Below the pieces are notes generated by a model. The model worked only from the letters and a program-made list of their open reading frames with translations, was not told the DNA's origin and searched no databases. A stretch of 64,000 nt of DNA from Psococerastis gibbosa (taxonomy: Eukaryota > Arthropoda > Insecta > Psocodea > Psocidae). The translations under genes were made by a program, and so were the position numbers. Shown piece after piece: positions 62,993 to 64,000 of this stretch; positions within the stretch are counted from its first letter, which is position 1, and each line of letters begins with the position of its first letter. Location: assembly GCA_963971405.1 (NCBI GenBank), contig OZ020488.1, positions 44,312,888 through 44,376,887 on the forward strand. Direction: 5' to 3'.

Positions 62993-63575
62993 CGTATGAT
63001 TTTTTAAAGAAAGAAATAAAGAACTTTCTGCAATTTTGATTGCAACCTCCTCATTGTCAGGCCATATGCTCAGTAATAGCTTTTTCTGGATTTCTTTAAA
63101 TTGTGCTGTCTGTATATACTGTACAGTAACAGGCAATTAAATATTATAATTATTAGGTCAGTGAAAAGAAGGCTGTCTGTATTACCTATACTATAGTGTT
63201 TGAAACCAGTGAGTTCCGTCTCATTTCTTTAAAACTGACAATTATAAAAATGTGGAAACGAAAATTGGTTTGGATTTTTTATGTCTCCCCTCTGGCTATA
63301 AAAATGGTTTTGTAACTGTAGCTGTTTGCAGCCGTTCAAGACAGCTCTTTTAGTGAATTTCTCACTCTTCCACAAAAAGTCAGGTAATATCAACAGAATT
63401 GATAAATTGACCTTATAGCCTTTAACAACCTTTACCAACAACTCCATCATTACTTCTCAGACTGACCCAAAAATATCCAAGATCTAATAAATATATATAT
63501 ATAGGCCCACGATTTCCACTAATTTCCAAGAAATACTTTTAACATCCAGTTGAATTAGCCTTCACATTCTCGTAG
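62993..63575. other. Gene-free stretch
   Basis: A 73-codon minus frame (63229-63450) has no motif that I can name. A short TA run lies at 63490-63502. Confidence 0.35.
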
Positions 63576-63660
63576 GATGCGAAGTGAAGAGCGAGAGAAG
63601 ATTCTCTAAATTAGGTAGCGTAACTAAAGTCTTGGTCATATAATGTCAAGAAGAAGTCGT
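63576..63660 (+). pseudogene. Possible hAT transposase C-terminal relic
   Basis: Plus translation gives CEVKSERRFSKLGSVTKVLV, I, stop, CQEEVV. The C-E-x-x-x-ERxFSxL pattern resembles the hAT C-terminal dimerisation motif, but an extra residue or two separates C-E from E-R and only about 25 codons are open. Low confidence. Confidence 0.25.
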
Positions 63661-63736
63661 GTGCGGCTGAAAAGGGTCCGTGTTATTGCATCTGAAGCAG
63701 CAAGTCGACCTTTTACTTCACTAATTAGCTAATACA

Positions 63737-63925
63737 GTATTCTTCTTCTTCTTCCTTTTCTCCTTCTTCATCCTTTTCTCCTTCTTCTTCTTCTTCCTTT
63801 TCTCCTTCTTCTTCTTCTTCCTTTTCTCCTTCTTCTTCTGCTTCTTCTTCTTCTGCTACTTCTTCTTCTTCTTCTTCTTCTTCTGCTTCTTCTTCTTTCA
63901 TCTTCTTCTTCTTCTTCTTCTTCAT
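63737..63925. repeat. (TTC)n microsatellite
   Basis: About 190 bp of TTC with TTTTCTCC and TGC interruptions, forming higher-order steps of CTTCCTTTTCTCCTTCTTC. The 66-codon minus frame is a Glu/Lys run produced by the repeat. Confidence 0.92.
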
Positions 63926-64000
63926 TAATTGATAGATGGTAGATAGTATTTGTAATAGATACTTTTCAAGCGATGGTGGGACTAGGCATATAAAGTTAAT

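Noticed and set aside
63737..63925. Glu/Lys-rich 66-codon minus frame
   Set aside because: Fully explained by the (TTC)n microsatellite.
1..64000. CRISPR array or prokaryotic operon structure
   Set aside because: No regular short repeat-spacer pattern or gene-dense layout; SINEs, LINEs and microsatellites indicate an animal genome.

Overview
This window reads as non-genic, repeat-dense eukaryotic DNA, most probably from an arthropod. It is AT-rich, with microsatellites, tRNA-derived SINEs, decayed non-LTR retrotransposon tails and many short terminal-inverted-repeat (TIR) elements. I would lean to an insect, perhaps a hemipteran, but no host gene is available to test this. I find no intact protein-coding gene, no rRNA gene, no bona fide tRNA gene and no CRISPR array. 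Nearly every open frame is short and lies in a repeat, a G/C homopolymer or a microsatellite. The recognisable coding traces are retrotransposon relics: C-terminal LINE reverse transcriptase tails, one Penelope-like GIY-YIG endonuclease fragment, and a doubtful hAT transposase fragment.

Layout. 1-3.2 kb is structural DNA: a 1.6-kb foldback palindrome, a 148-bp satellite array and a G-rich minisatellite. 3.2-20 kb holds TIR elements (4.4, 5.6, 6.1, 8.6, 9.2, 14.4, 18.8, 19.7 kb) mixed with LINE 3' ends (7.4, 9.6, 10.2, 11.9, 15.0, 18.4 kb), including one LINE nested in another at 12.6-13.4 kb. 20-34 kb carries SINEs, LINE 3' ends whose tails are runs of GAA, the GIY-YIG fragment at 29.0 kb, and a 385-bp MITE whose empty site survives in a paralogous repeat at 48 kb. 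34-45 kb has a four-copy 225-231-bp tandem array, SINE clusters, an 863-bp element with perfect 14-bp termini, and a 5'-truncated LINE at 44.4-45.0 kb. 45-64 kb contains three more copies of the 385-bp MITE family, a repeat split by a solo-LTR-like insertion and a second MITE at 50.6-51.4 kb, further TIR elements and a terminal (TTC)n tract.

The main pattern is a set of short non-autonomous elements with TIRs of the type CAAGGCCGTAGCCAG, CAGTGGCGGATCCAG, CAAGGGCGGATTTT or CAGTGGCGGCTCGT. Many carry long G or C runs just inside the termini. By eye I could pair 8-bp target-site duplications (TSDs) for 12 of them, six perfect, four with 7/8 and two with 6/8 matches, which points to hAT-type mobilisation. 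A second group, with AGGYGSS termini and long palindromic arms, sits at TA or TAA sites. Nested insertions give a relative order for several events. Family letters (A, B, C and so on) are labels used only within this annotation.
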